Shown: one piece after another, positions 51,735 to 61,000 of the stretch
Position numbering within the stretch: position 1 is the stretch's first letter
Layout of the letters: each line of letters opens with the position of its first letter
Assembly (NCBI RefSeq): GCF_900177425.1
Contig: NZ_LT840184.1
Coordinates: 4,442,263-4,506,262 of the forward strand
Length of the DNA: 64,000 nucleotides
Direction: 5' to 3'
Source: Paenibacillus uliginis N3/975
GTDB lineage: Bacteria > Bacillota > Bacilli > Paenibacillales > Paenibacillaceae
The notes under the pieces: model-generated
The model's database searches: none
What the model was told of the DNA's origin: nothing
Seen by the model: only the letters and a program-made list of their open reading frames with translations
Program-made: the position numbers and the translations under genes

Positions 51735-54700
51735 TTACATATTTATCTGATCTTGTTCAACGCTCGTATTAATGTTATTCAATCGTTGTCGTTTAGATTT
51801 CCGGAAGAAAAAAGCTTCATATATTACAGGTACGACAACCAAGGTCAGTAATGTTGATACCGCCAATCCGCCAACTACGACGACTGCCAAGCCTTTTGAA
51901 ACGATACTGCCAAGCTCCGGTTTCGAAAAGAGCACCGGCAGAAGTGCAAATATGGTAGCCGCAGCCGTCATCAGGATTGGACGAAGTCTGACGTTTCCTG
52001 CTTCGATTAGAGCCTCTCGTATGATCATTGTTTTTTCGTTCTGTTTCACCCGGTCCAGCAAAACAATTGCATTTGTGACTACAATTCCTATCAGCATCAA
52101 TGCGCCTATCAGGGCAAACGTATCTACGGGTATTCTACTAATAATCAAACCCAGTATTGAACCAACCGCTGCGAATGGCAATGAGAAAAGAATAACAAAT
52201 GGCATTCTAAGATTCTTAAACATAATGACTAAAAGTAAATAAATAATGCCAATCGAAACGATCATAGCTGTGAATAAGTTATTGGTATCCACACTCTGCT
52301 GTGCCCCTGCTCCGCCTATATCCAAGGAGACTCCATCAGGCAGCTTAAGCGACGAGGTTTCCAAGGCAATTTGATTGTTAATGGTACTTAATTTACTTCC
52401 ATCTACAGTAGCTGTGATACGAATGAAATCATGACTGTTCTTCCTAAGAATCGTAGATTGTTGCTCCGTTTTTTCAATTTTCGCAACTTCACTTAATGCA
52501 ATCTCACCTGTTTTTCCAATCACTTTCAAATCTTGCAGGTTGTCTCCGGTTTGCAATGGATTCGTTATATCCAATAAAATCGGTGTCGCAATTCCATCCA
52601 ATATCATCGAACCGATTGGTATTTGATTCAACTGCATATTTAATTGCATTGCCAGATTTGAAACATTCGTTGTGCCAGGATCCACATTAATATTATAGAT
52701 TGTTTTTTTCTCTGTCAGATTAGTGCTGATTTTTTGAATTCCCTCAATTGGGTTCAGTGCTTCAGTAACACTCTTAGCTGCTGTTTCCAAATCCTCCTGA
52801 TGACTTCCTGAAAGATCAAGAACGATAGCATTATTTGCTGAACTTAATCCGCTTGATTCCGTATATTCAAAATCAGCATTCGGGTACTGATCTTTGAAGG
52901 TAATAATTTTGTCTATTAAATGATCTGCATTCGCATCCTCTTTTAAGAAGATGGTAAACGCAATGGATGTCGGTGACTGAACAGATCCCAATTTCAGGTC
53001 CTCTTCGCTAACACCTAAATGAATAAATTCATGCTTGGTTTCTGGTTGCTGCCTTACCAAATCTTCTAGTTGAAGTGCAGTTTGTTTGACGGTTTCATAA
53101 GGGGTATCGCTTGGAAGAGTCAGGTTGATATCAATCTGCGAGGTATCGTTATTATTTATCGTGCCTTTAGGTATAACCCCATAAGCTACGATAGAACCAA
53201 TTAATAGAACAAAGGTTGCTGCAAGTGTGATAAATTTATGATTTAAAGTCCATTTTAACACGGCCTGATACGATTTCACCTGCTTATGCTTCTTTGGCTT
53301 GGCATTCTTCATGAAACTATGACCTAACAATGGGACTACCGTTATAGCAACAAATAAAGAAGCCAACAAAGAATAGGTTACTGTTAGAGCAAAGGGCAGA
53401 ATCATCGCGGACAAGCCTTTAACCAATCCAAGCGGCAAGAATACACAAACGGAGGTCAAGGTTGAAAGTGTGATAGCTCCTGCGACATCTTTAACCGAGT
53501 CGATAATAACGTCTTTGGTATAGCCTTCTGTCTGTGACCTGCGGTATAGGTTTTCTATAACGACAATACTGTCATCTACTAATCGTCCGATCGCAACAGC
53601 AATACCGCCGATAGTAATTACGTTCAAACTTATGCCTGATAACGATAAAAAGAATAACGTAATTGCCAGCGACAATGGTATGCTGATAATTGTAATAAGT
53701 GTCATTCTCCAATTTCTCAAGAACAGAAAGATAATCAAGGTTGCGAACAAAGTACCAAGCAGCACCTCACGCATCATACTATTAACAGAACCTGTAATAA
53801 AGGAGTCGCTCGACCAAACAAGGGATGTCTCGATGTCACCCTTGTAATCCTCGTTCATTTTCTTAATTTCAGATGCTATATTCTTTCCAACCTCTACAGC
53901 ATTCCCGCCTGCAACTTTGTTCACTAAAAGAACAACACCATCTTGACCATTTAAATGAGTCATCGTCTTTGTATCTTTAGAAAGGCTGATCTTCGCAACA
54001 TCGCTTAGTTTAACATCAGCCGCAACATTAAGTTCCCCGAGCGATTGTAAGTCATTTAAGTTGCCGACAACTTTAAGGGATACTGCTGTGTTATCCACAA
54101 CATGGCTGCCTAAGGACACGACTAAATTTTGACCATTTAACAGGCTCATCAGACTTTCCATTGATATTTTATGCTTACTCAATTCACCTGGATCTACACG
54201 AATAATCACATTTTGCATAACACCACCAGTATTTCGAATGCTTCCTACATCTGTGATCTTCTGTAATCGGGGGATGATTTCGTTATTAATTTTATCCATT
54301 CCTGTAGATGACATTTGTTCAGATAATCCGATTCCCAGGATAGAAACCGGCATGCTGTCCGTACTGGGTTGATAAATATAAGGCTTGCTTACACCTGCTG
54401 GAAGCTGAAGCCCGTTTACGATTTTTTCTGTTTCGGCAACAGCTTCTTTCATCTTAATTCCGAGCTGGAACTTTATCGTGACCTGGGAGTAACCGTCCCC
54501 GGTAGTAGATATTACAGAGGATTGCCCCTTCACATTTGCTACCGCTCTCTCAATCGGTTCCGTCGCAGATACCAGCATCGAATTTGAATCCATGGATTGT
54601 CCCACTGTCGTGATGCTAATTGTAGACACTTCCATTGAAGGTTGTAATTCCCTTGGCATTTTAGAGTAGCTGAAAATGCCGACAAGCAAACTAAAAAAAA

Positions 54701-54755
54701 CGATAACCAGAATTGCTGCTTTGTTCGCCATAGCCCATTTCGTGATTCTGTGCAT
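51735..54755 (-). CDS. RND-family efflux transporter permease (SwrC-like)
   Basis: A 1006-residue AcrB/SwrC-type exporter. The first span lies near residues 12-30, followed by a large periplasm-like loop, spans 2-6 at about 335-470, a span at about 510-530, a second large loop, and spans at about 840-990. Typical motifs are GGIAVAIGRLVDDSIVVIENLYR (span 4, with paired acidic residues) and LMLIGIVVTNAIVLLDRV. Gram-positive homologues such as SwrC export surfactin and confer resistance to it, so an export role for the nearby polyketide is reasonable but unproven. It has its own promoter with an operator matching that of the divergent GntR gene. Confidence 0.9.
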   Translation of the reverse strand: MHRITKWAMANKAAILVIVFFSLLVGIFSYSKMPRELQPSMEVSTISITTVGQSMDSNSMLVSATEPIERAVANVKGQSSVISTTGDGYSQVTIKFQLGIKMKEAVAETEKIVNGLQLPAGVSKPYIYQPSTDSMPVSILGIGLSEQMSSTGMDKINNEIIPRLQKITDVGSIRNTGGVMQNVIIRVDPGELSKHKISMESLMSLLNGQNLVVSLGSHVVDNTAVSLKVVGNLNDLQSLGELNVAADVKLSDVAKISLSKDTKTMTHLNGQDGVVLLVNKVAGGNAVEVGKNIASEIKKMNEDYKGDIETSLVWSSDSFITGSVNSMMREVLLGTLFATLIIFLFLRNWRMTLITIISIPLSLAITLFFLSLSGISLNVITIGGIAVAIGRLVDDSIVVIENLYRRSQTEGYTKDVIIDSVKDVAGAITLSTLTSVCVFLPLGLVKGLSAMILPFALTVTYSLLASLFVAITVVPLLGHSFMKNAKPKKHKQVKSYQAVLKWTLNHKFITLAATFVLLIGSIVAYGVIPKGTINNNDTSQIDINLTLPSDTPYETVKQTALQLEDLVRQQPETKHEFIHLGVSEEDLKLGSVQSPTSIAFTIFLKEDANADHLIDKIITFKDQYPNADFEYTESSGLSSANNAIVLDLSGSHQEDLETAAKSVTEALNPIEGIQKISTNLTEKKTIYNINVDPGTTNVSNLAMQLNMQLNQIPIGSMILDGIATPILLDITNPLQTGDNLQDLKVIGKTGEIALSEVAKIEKTEQQSTILRKNSHDFIRITATVDGSKLSTINNQIALETSSLKLPDGVSLDIGGAGAQQSVDTNNLFTAMIVSIGIIYLLLVIMFKNLRMPFVILFSLPFAAVGSILGLIISRIPVDTFALIGALMLIGIVVTNAIVLLDRVKQNEKTMIIREALIEAGNVRLRPILMTAAATIFALLPVLFSKPELGSIVSKGLAVVVVGGLAVSTLLTLVVVPVIYEAFFFRKSKRQRLNNINTSVEQDQINM

Positions 54756-54813
54756 CCTTTTAGCTCCTTAAAGTAGAATTAATTTAATTTTTACCAAATT
54801 ATGTATCGACAAT

Positions 54814-54844
54814 TGTATTATATACCATAATACACTTAAGTCAA
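54814..54844 (-). promoter_or_regulatory. RND exporter promoter with GntR-type operator
   Basis: TTGACT (54839-54844), a 16-base spacer and TATAAT (54817-54822) on the minus strand. TGTATTAT-N5-ATAATACA (54814-54834) is a perfect inverted repeat covering the -10. It has the same layout as the operator on the GntR side. Confidence 0.85.
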
Positions 54845-54877
54845 TGATAACTTTTTATTCAAAATACTGTAAATGCA

Positions 54878-54908
54878 TTGACTTGTTTGTATTAACATAT
54901 ATAATACA
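54878..54908 (+). promoter_or_regulatory. GntR-ABC operon promoter with matching operator
   Basis: TTGACT (54878-54883), a 16-base spacer and TATAAT (54900-54905). TGTATTAA-N5-ATAATACA (54888-54908) covers the -10 and differs by one arm base from the RND-side operator. The two promoters are nearly identical and divergent. Confidence 0.85.
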
Positions 54909-54947
54909 ATTCATGAGGAGTCATAAAGTCAGTGAGGGGGATGTGAA

Positions 54948-55334
54948 ATGGATATTATTCAAGTAGGCGACCTCACGTTCCAGTTGGATTACAGTAAGCC
55001 TCTGTATGAGCAGATCATCAACCAATTTCGATTTGACATTGCACAGGGGCATATCCAATTGGGTACAAGAACACTTTCAGTCCGTGATCTAGCTAAAGTG
55101 CTAAAAGTTAACCCCAATACAGTCATGCGGGCTTATCAGGAATTGGAGCGGGATAATCTTTTTGAAACTCGAAGGGGGCATGGAACTTTTGTAACCTCAT
55201 CCCAGAAGAAAGTGGACGAACTTCAACGATCTCTGGCAACTCAGGCAGTTAGCAACTTCGTCACGTCTATAAAGAGCATAGGATTTACGAAAGACTCTGC
55301 CATAACATTGATTGAGGAGGCTGAGTGGAATTGA
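54948..55334 (+). CDS. GntR-family regulator, YtrA subfamily
   Basis: A 128-residue winged-helix regulator: PLYEQIINQFRFDIAQGHIQLGTRTLSVRDLAKVLKVNPNTVMRAYQELERDNLFETRRGHGTFV is the GntR DNA-binding domain. The short C-terminal helical tail of about 50 residues is characteristic of the YtrA group, which controls ABC transporter operons answering cell-envelope antibiotics. GAGGGGG lies before the ATG. It overlaps the ATPase gene by ten bases. Matching palindromes in both divergent promoters imply control of this operon and of the RND exporter. Confidence 0.9.
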   Translation: MDIIQVGDLTFQLDYSKPLYEQIINQFRFDIAQGHIQLGTRTLSVRDLAKVLKVNPNTVMRAYQELERDNLFETRRGHGTFVTSSQKKVDELQRSLATQAVSNFVTSIKSIGFTKDSAITLIEEAEWN

Positions 55335-56059
55335 TAACTCATGGGCCTAATTCATTAGTCACCAATTCAGATGCTGTTGTATGTAAGGAACTTGTTAAAC
55401 GTTATAAACAAAAGCTTGTTCTTAATCAATTTACAGCTTCATTTCCTGCCGGCAAGATAACTGGTCTTCTTGGACAGAACGGAGCAGGCAAGTCTACATT
55501 ACTCAAGATCATTGCAGGATTAACCCAACCTGATCATGGAGAGGCCAGAGTTTTTGGTCAAAAAATCCATTGGAAACAAAATCATGATATTACTATTTTG
55601 TCTGATCGTACCAAATGGTATGAGCATCACACTGTATTGGAAGCTATAAAATTCTCCAAAGTTTTGTTTCCTTCTTTCGATTTGGAAAAAGCTTTGGAAC
55701 TAATCCAGTTCATGGAATTGGATGCCGATCAAAAAGTACATACATTATCCAAAGGACAGGAATCACGTTTGTATCTTGTGCTATGCCTTGCACGGAATAC
55801 AAAACTTGTGCTATTGGATGAACCTTTCTCAGGTATAGATCTCGTATCTAAAGAACAAATCATTCAAGTCATTATTGACTATATGGTTGAATCTCCTTTC
55901 ACTCTTATTATTAGTACACATGAGATTCACGAAACAGAAGGATTATTCGATCACGCTGTTTTTATCCGCAATGGGGCTAACGTATTGTCAGGGGATGTAG
56001 AATACTTGCGCGCCACACAGGGATCAATCGAAACTATATATAGGGGGATTTATCGATGA
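55325..56059 (+). CDS. ABC transporter ATP-binding protein (YtrB-like)
   Basis: A 244-residue ATPase with Walker A GLLGQNGAGKST (about residues 48-59), a signature-like segment LSKGQESRLYLVLCLARN, where the usual SGGQ is SKGQ, Walker B LVLLDEPFSGID, and switch His in ISTHEIHE. The atypical signature is common in YtrB/BcrA-type export ATPases. It starts at GTG 55325-55327 within the 3' end of the GntR gene and overlaps the membrane-protein gene by four bases. Confidence 0.9.
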   Translation: MELITHGPNSLVTNSDAVVCKELVKRYKQKLVLNQFTASFPAGKITGLLGQNGAGKSTLLKIIAGLTQPDHGEARVFGQKIHWKQNHDITILSDRTKWYEHHTVLEAIKFSKVLFPSFDLEKALELIQFMELDADQKVHTLSKGQESRLYLVLCLARNTKLVLLDEPFSGIDLVSKEQIIQVIIDYMVESPFTLIISTHEIHETEGLFDHAVFIRNGANVLSGDVEYLRATQGSIETIYRGIYR

Positions 56060-56823
56060 GTTCTTTTTGGAGCCTTGTGCAAAATGACCATTTATTGGGT
56101 GATAAATCAAATCGAAAACCGGCATATTTATGGATTTCCGCTCTTCTGCTCCTTCTGTTTTTCACATGGTATACCGTAGTCCTTCTCTTTGGAACAGCAA
56201 TCGCTCCTCTCAGCTTGCTAAAGATTACTCCTTTGTTGATATTCGTATTTGCCGGAGTTTCAATAAAGTTATCCATTAAAGAATGGAGGAAACAAACAAT
56301 CAGTTGGTGGCTAATGTTGCCGTTTCCTCGATATTATTTATTATGTGCAAAAGCACTTTCCGCATTGCTCATTTGTTTCAAAGTACTCTTATTATGCTAC
56401 GCAATCACACTTGCAACTGGCCTTGAAAGTTATTGGCTCAGCCCTGAATTATTTAATATCCATCACTCCTTAGGAAGTTACTTTTATGAAGTTAGTATGA
56501 ACTACTTTGGATATCTAATACTGAGTCCTTTAATCATCTCAATTACCATCACTTTGGTAATGTTATTCAAATCCAGATTGAAATTTTATGTTCTTCTGAT
56601 CATTATGCTTGCCTCACCTTTACTCAGCTTGGTGTTTTCAGATCACAATATCATTTCAAAGAATCCCAACTTATCCTTTAAATTATCCTTTCAGCTGCCA
56701 GAGTATATATCTTCTGATTATTTATCTTCATATCTACCAATCACTTTACTTGTGTCCCTGTTGGTTTCGGCAATGTTACTGTTTGTATCTTCCTTAATAT
56801 TAGAGAAAAAAATACAAATCTAA
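56056..56823 (+). CDS. ABC-2-like membrane protein, permease of the YtrA-type operon
   Basis: A 255-residue protein with about six membrane spans, beginning YLWISALLLLLFFTWYTVVLLFG and ending LLVSLLVSAMLLFVSSLILEKKIQI. No conserved motif is recognisable to me. Its coupling to the ATPase (ATGA overlap) and its topology make it the transport channel of this exporter. AT-rich, like the two genes before it. It may export or sense an envelope-active compound. Confidence 0.78.
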   Translation: MSSFWSLVQNDHLLGDKSNRKPAYLWISALLLLLFFTWYTVVLLFGTAIAPLSLLKITPLLIFVFAGVSIKLSIKEWRKQTISWWLMLPFPRYYLLCAKALSALLICFKVLLLCYAITLATGLESYWLSPELFNIHHSLGSYFYEVSMNYFGYLILSPLIISITITLVMLFKSRLKFYVLLIIMLASPLLSLVFSDHNIISKNPNLSFKLSFQLPEYISSDYLSSYLPITLLVSLLVSAMLLFVSSLILEKKIQI

Positions 56824-57014
56824 ACTAAGATAAAGCATATTCGCACTTATAGGACTACTGCTTATTCTCTTACTTTAGAATTCCCTCGCGATTCAATGCG
56901 AAAGAGGTTCATCTCTCAGAATCTTTTGCGCACTGTAATCGCAGGGTTTTCCTTATTTTAAATTTCCCCATAAATCGATAATGCCTCAACTGGCTTAAAA
57001 TCACTAACTAAGAA

Positions 57015-57044
57015 AAGAACAGCCTCAAATTAATGGCTGTTCTT
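57015..57044. terminator. Terminator after the GntR-ABC operon
   Basis: Perfect ten-base arms AAGAACAGCC and GGCTGTTCTT with a ten-base loop, followed by TT. The 330 bases between the operon end (56823) and the thioesterase gene hold no supportable gene. Confidence 0.75.
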
Positions 57045-57153
57045 ACTATAACCTTCAGCTCTTTACTATGCATTCCACAAAAGAGGCGATAGGAGGTTGA
57101 CATGCCATTTATCTACACTTAAACAAGCCCTTGATAATTATTCAAGATTCCCC

Positions 57154-57873
57154 TCAAACGTTTTGCAGCGCATCATTGATGATATCCACAACATACAACA
57201 TGCTGTCTTCAATGATAAAGAAATGTCCCCCCATTACTTTTTTGATATTACATTGCTTCTCCGCATGAAACCGCCATTCATTTATATCAAAATTCATAAT
57301 ACTTCGATCGTTAGTCCCATTTATCACAGTGAGGTCACAAACAATTTTCTCTTTTTTTTCCTGGTGTTTATATGTCTCTGTAATTTTGAAATCCGCTCTT
57401 AAAATTGGCAAGAAAAGTTGAAGCAACTCTTGATTCTGGATAACTTCCTTTGAAGTACCCCCATATTCTAATACAACTTGTAGAAATTGCTCATCCGACG
57501 CGTCATGGCAAATAGGCCTATCAGATTTAGGAGAGCATTGAGGTGCCTCTCTTCCGCTAAAAAACATATGTTTTGGCGCATGACACCCTCTTTCCATCAA
57601 CTTGTAATATGTTTCAAAAGCAAGCAAGGATCCCATGCTATGTCCATATATAGCATACATTTCGTTTGATTCCAGCTGATTCATAATTGAAGAAGCCAAA
57701 TCTTCAATTACATCCTCAAACTGTTGGGGAAGCGGTTCACAAATTCGCTTTCCTCTCCCGGCAATCTCTACTGGGCACAATTCAATATGATTAGATAGGA
57801 ACTTTCTCCACTTCCAATATACTTCGGATGTCCCCCCTGCGTAGGGGATACAAAATAATTTGATCGGTTTCAT
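57154..57873 (-). CDS. Type II thioesterase
   Basis: A 239-residue alpha/beta hydrolase of the GrsT/SrfAD class that frees carrier proteins blocked by wrong acyl groups. The family start is KLFCIPYAGGTSEVYWKW. The nucleophile is Ser79 in YGHSMGSLLAFE, the Asp lies in NGTNDRSI (about residue 190), and the His in GGHFFIIED (about 215). It reads leftward after the PKS genes, 198 bases on, and is probably part of that cluster. A ribosome binding site AGGCGGGATG precedes the ATG. Confidence 0.92.
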   Translation of the reverse strand: MKPIKLFCIPYAGGTSEVYWKWRKFLSNHIELCPVEIAGRGKRICEPLPQQFEDVIEDLASSIMNQLESNEMYAIYGHSMGSLLAFETYYKLMERGCHAPKHMFFSGREAPQCSPKSDRPICHDASDEQFLQVVLEYGGTSKEVIQNQELLQLFLPILRADFKITETYKHQEKKEKIVCDLTVINGTNDRSIMNFDINEWRFHAEKQCNIKKVMGGHFFIIEDSMLYVVDIINDALQNV

Positions 57874-57927
57874 TTCATCCCGCCTTATGTACTCTTTTTC
57901 GGAAGATATATATCACTATGGCCGTCG

Positions 57928-57968
57928 CCCCTCATCAACAACGGAAAGAGAACGTTACTGATGAGGGG
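57928..57968 (-). promoter_or_regulatory. Intergenic hairpin between PKS and thioesterase genes
   Basis: Perfect arms CCCCTCATCA and TGATGAGGGG with an inner AACG/CGTT stem. No T-tract follows leftward, so it is not a standard terminator. It may partly block or stabilise the transcript between the two genes. Confidence 0.45.
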
Positions 57969-58071
57969 AAAAAGAAACACAACCATAATCATCTTATTTG
58001 AAACGTATTAACATATTACAAGTTACCCAGAAGCCCAATCAAATCTATATCAGGCAATTCGATTCCAACTA

Positions 58072-61000
58072 TTACATCAATGTAACAATATCAGCCTTCC
58101 CCACAGCTCTTTTCTTATCAATAAATGCTGCAAGCTCTTCTACTGTTGGATAAGTAAAAATATCCGAAATGTCAACCATTCCAGGGTAGATGGAACCTAA
58201 TTCTTTCATCAGCTGCATAGCATGAATGGAATCGCCACCAATAGAATTGAAATTTTCGTAAATATCTATTTCATCTAAATCAAGTGTAATTGCATAGATG
58301 TAGGCCACATTTTTTTCCGCTTCGGTGTACTCCTTACCCTTTCCCAGAATCAATAAGTCTTCTGGATTCAGTAGTTTTTTTACTTCCTTACTTCCTATAT
58401 CCTTGTTCTTTCTCTTATAACGTGCAAGTTTCTTCTGTAAATCATCAGATAGTCCGAAAGGCAGATTGTCTTCACCGATTTGCCAGAGCATATCAAGATT
58501 GATCTGGCCCGGAACCACATTACTTAATTTGGAATTTATAACATTGTCCAGAGCGCTAATCGCAACATGAGTATCCAGCGATTTAAACATAGTTAAAGAA
58601 TCAGCCACTTGATAGTCGACCGCCATACCGGTTTCACTCCAACCAGGCCAGTTAACTGTCTGAGCTGCCAACCCTTTTTTCAAAAGATACGATGCGTATG
58701 CATCAAGAAACGCATTGGCTGCCGTGTAATCGCCTTGACCGAGTCCGCCGAACAAACTTTGCATCGAGGAGAACAGAATGAAGAAATCAAGCTCCTGATC
58801 TCTTGTTAATTCATCGATAATGACAGTGCCAAAGACCTTCGGAGTAAGGACACTATTAAAAATGTCCATGTCTTTGCGGAATAGAAAGCCTTCGCCGGCA
58901 ACGCCTGCACAATGCACGACCCCATTGATGCGGCCATACACCGCCTTTAATTCTTCAACGATGATATTCATTTGACCAATATCACACACATCTGAATACC
59001 GTAGAATGACGTTGCATCCTTTGCTTTCAAGACGCTGAATGCCGCGGATTAAACTGCATGCTTTTTTGTCTTCTTCTTTATCTAACACAGCTTGCCATTC
59101 GGAACGTTCCTGTAGCTTTCTCCGGCCTAATAAACAGATATTGCATGGTCCCGAATCTCCCAAAAGCAATGCGGTTTCTAAGCCGAGACCGCCTGTCCCT
59201 CCAGTGATCAGATAGATTCCTTCATTTTTGATTTTAACTTCCTTAATATCATCAGGCTGAACGTCGATAGTTACTAGCATTTCGGTATAGCGCACATTGT
59301 TGCGGTAAGCGACACGGAAGGCTTGCTTATCTATGCGAAGCGCTTCGTTCATCACTGTGTCAATACTGGTAAGATAATCGATGTCGATACATTTGTATGT
59401 GTATAATGGGCATTCCGCTTGAGTCGCTTTGGCCAGAGCTAAAAATGATGCGTTAGCAGGTTTGATATAGGCTTCTTCGTTGTCAATAGCATGAGCATTT
59501 TCAGTCAGTAAGACAAAATTCACATTGTTATTTTTCATGTTCAAAAAGCCTCTTGTCAGGTAGAGCAGGGAGTACAGGCCTTGATTTAACGCCGCAGGAT
59601 ACTGCTCAAGGGCAAAGTCCGTTTGGTTAAAATTAATAGTGCCCAAGTGATAGACAGTTGAGATATTCTCCGGGCCAATCGATTCCAGAAGCTTCAAATA
59701 ATCCTCTTCCGATGAACCTACGGTGTAGTGTGACGAATCAAGCTTTGCGAAAGCCTCACCGAAGGATACAAAATACAGATGGTTATCTAATGTCTGGAGT
59801 CTACCTGCTAGATCACTTGATAACCCGGATTGATCCGTAAAGATCAGGATATCACCATCTGGAATCAAGCTCTCACTCTTATCCGCCGCTTGCGGAGCCC
59901 ACCTTACCCCATAAAAAGAATTATTTACGTACTCATGGATATCATTGATCTTCTTCAGTGATGTTTCTTCTATTTCGGCAATAATGTTTCCTTCCATATC
60001 CGCAAGCACCACATTAAAGCTCATGATTTCGGAATCATTACCTTTTGGAATTCTTCTGATTTTGCTGTAAAAGTGTCCCGGTAGCTTTTTGTAGAACTTC
60101 AGGCCCTTATAGGAGAACGGTAAGAAGTGTTCTTCACCTTGATAGAGCAGCATGGTGGCCATATTGACGGCTGTATCCATCAAACCGGGATGGCAAGCAT
60201 ATTCTTCCAAATCCTTTGATAACTTATCGGGAATTTTAACTTCCGTATAGATGGTTAGGCCTTCCTCATCCTTATTCTGATAGAAATGCTGTACGCAGTT
60301 CCATCTTTCCCCAAAAGCGTTCATTCCGTTCTCGTCCAACGTTGTCTTTAACGGAAGCACAGTCACCTCAGGATCTGTCACAATGCTGTTAAATTCAGCT
60401 GTTTTTCCGACGGTGTCGTTATGAAAATATGCATTGCCTCTTGCATGTTCAATCCAAGTGTCACCATTTGCGTTCGCATGTCTAGAAACAACAGAGAAGC
60501 TTGCATCGCCCTCTTCCTTAGTAATAACGATATGAGTTTCCAGATCCTCATCTTCAACAGAGGCTACCAACGGAGAAAGGAATACAATGTTTTTAATCAC
60601 AACGTTCTCGTTGTCATAGCACTGCCGGAATGATTCTTTAATGACCTCAATGTACGCTGTGCCGGGAAGTATATTGCCGCCCATAATTTTATGGTCCTGC
60701 AGTACCCAATGCTTCTTAAGATTAAAGTTCATCAGATATATGTTTTGTCTCATGGAGTCGACAAGACATCTCTCAACCAGAGGATGGAGTGCCTGATTGT
60801 TCGCTGCAGCATCCTCGCTTACAATTTTCGTCACTTTGACATCGCCCCAGTAATGAGTTCTATCAAATGGATAGGTTGGTAATGGGATACGACTATAAAG
60901 CCCCTGACGGTATACCTGGGTCCAGTCTACATTAGCCCCCTTAACATACAAGGCACATAAATCTAAAAGCATTGCACAATAGTCCTCGTCCTCTTCACGA

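Noticed and set aside
57097..57402. 101-codon plus-strand frame near the thioesterase gene
   Set aside because: Mostly antisense to the thioesterase, whose catalytic motifs are unambiguous.
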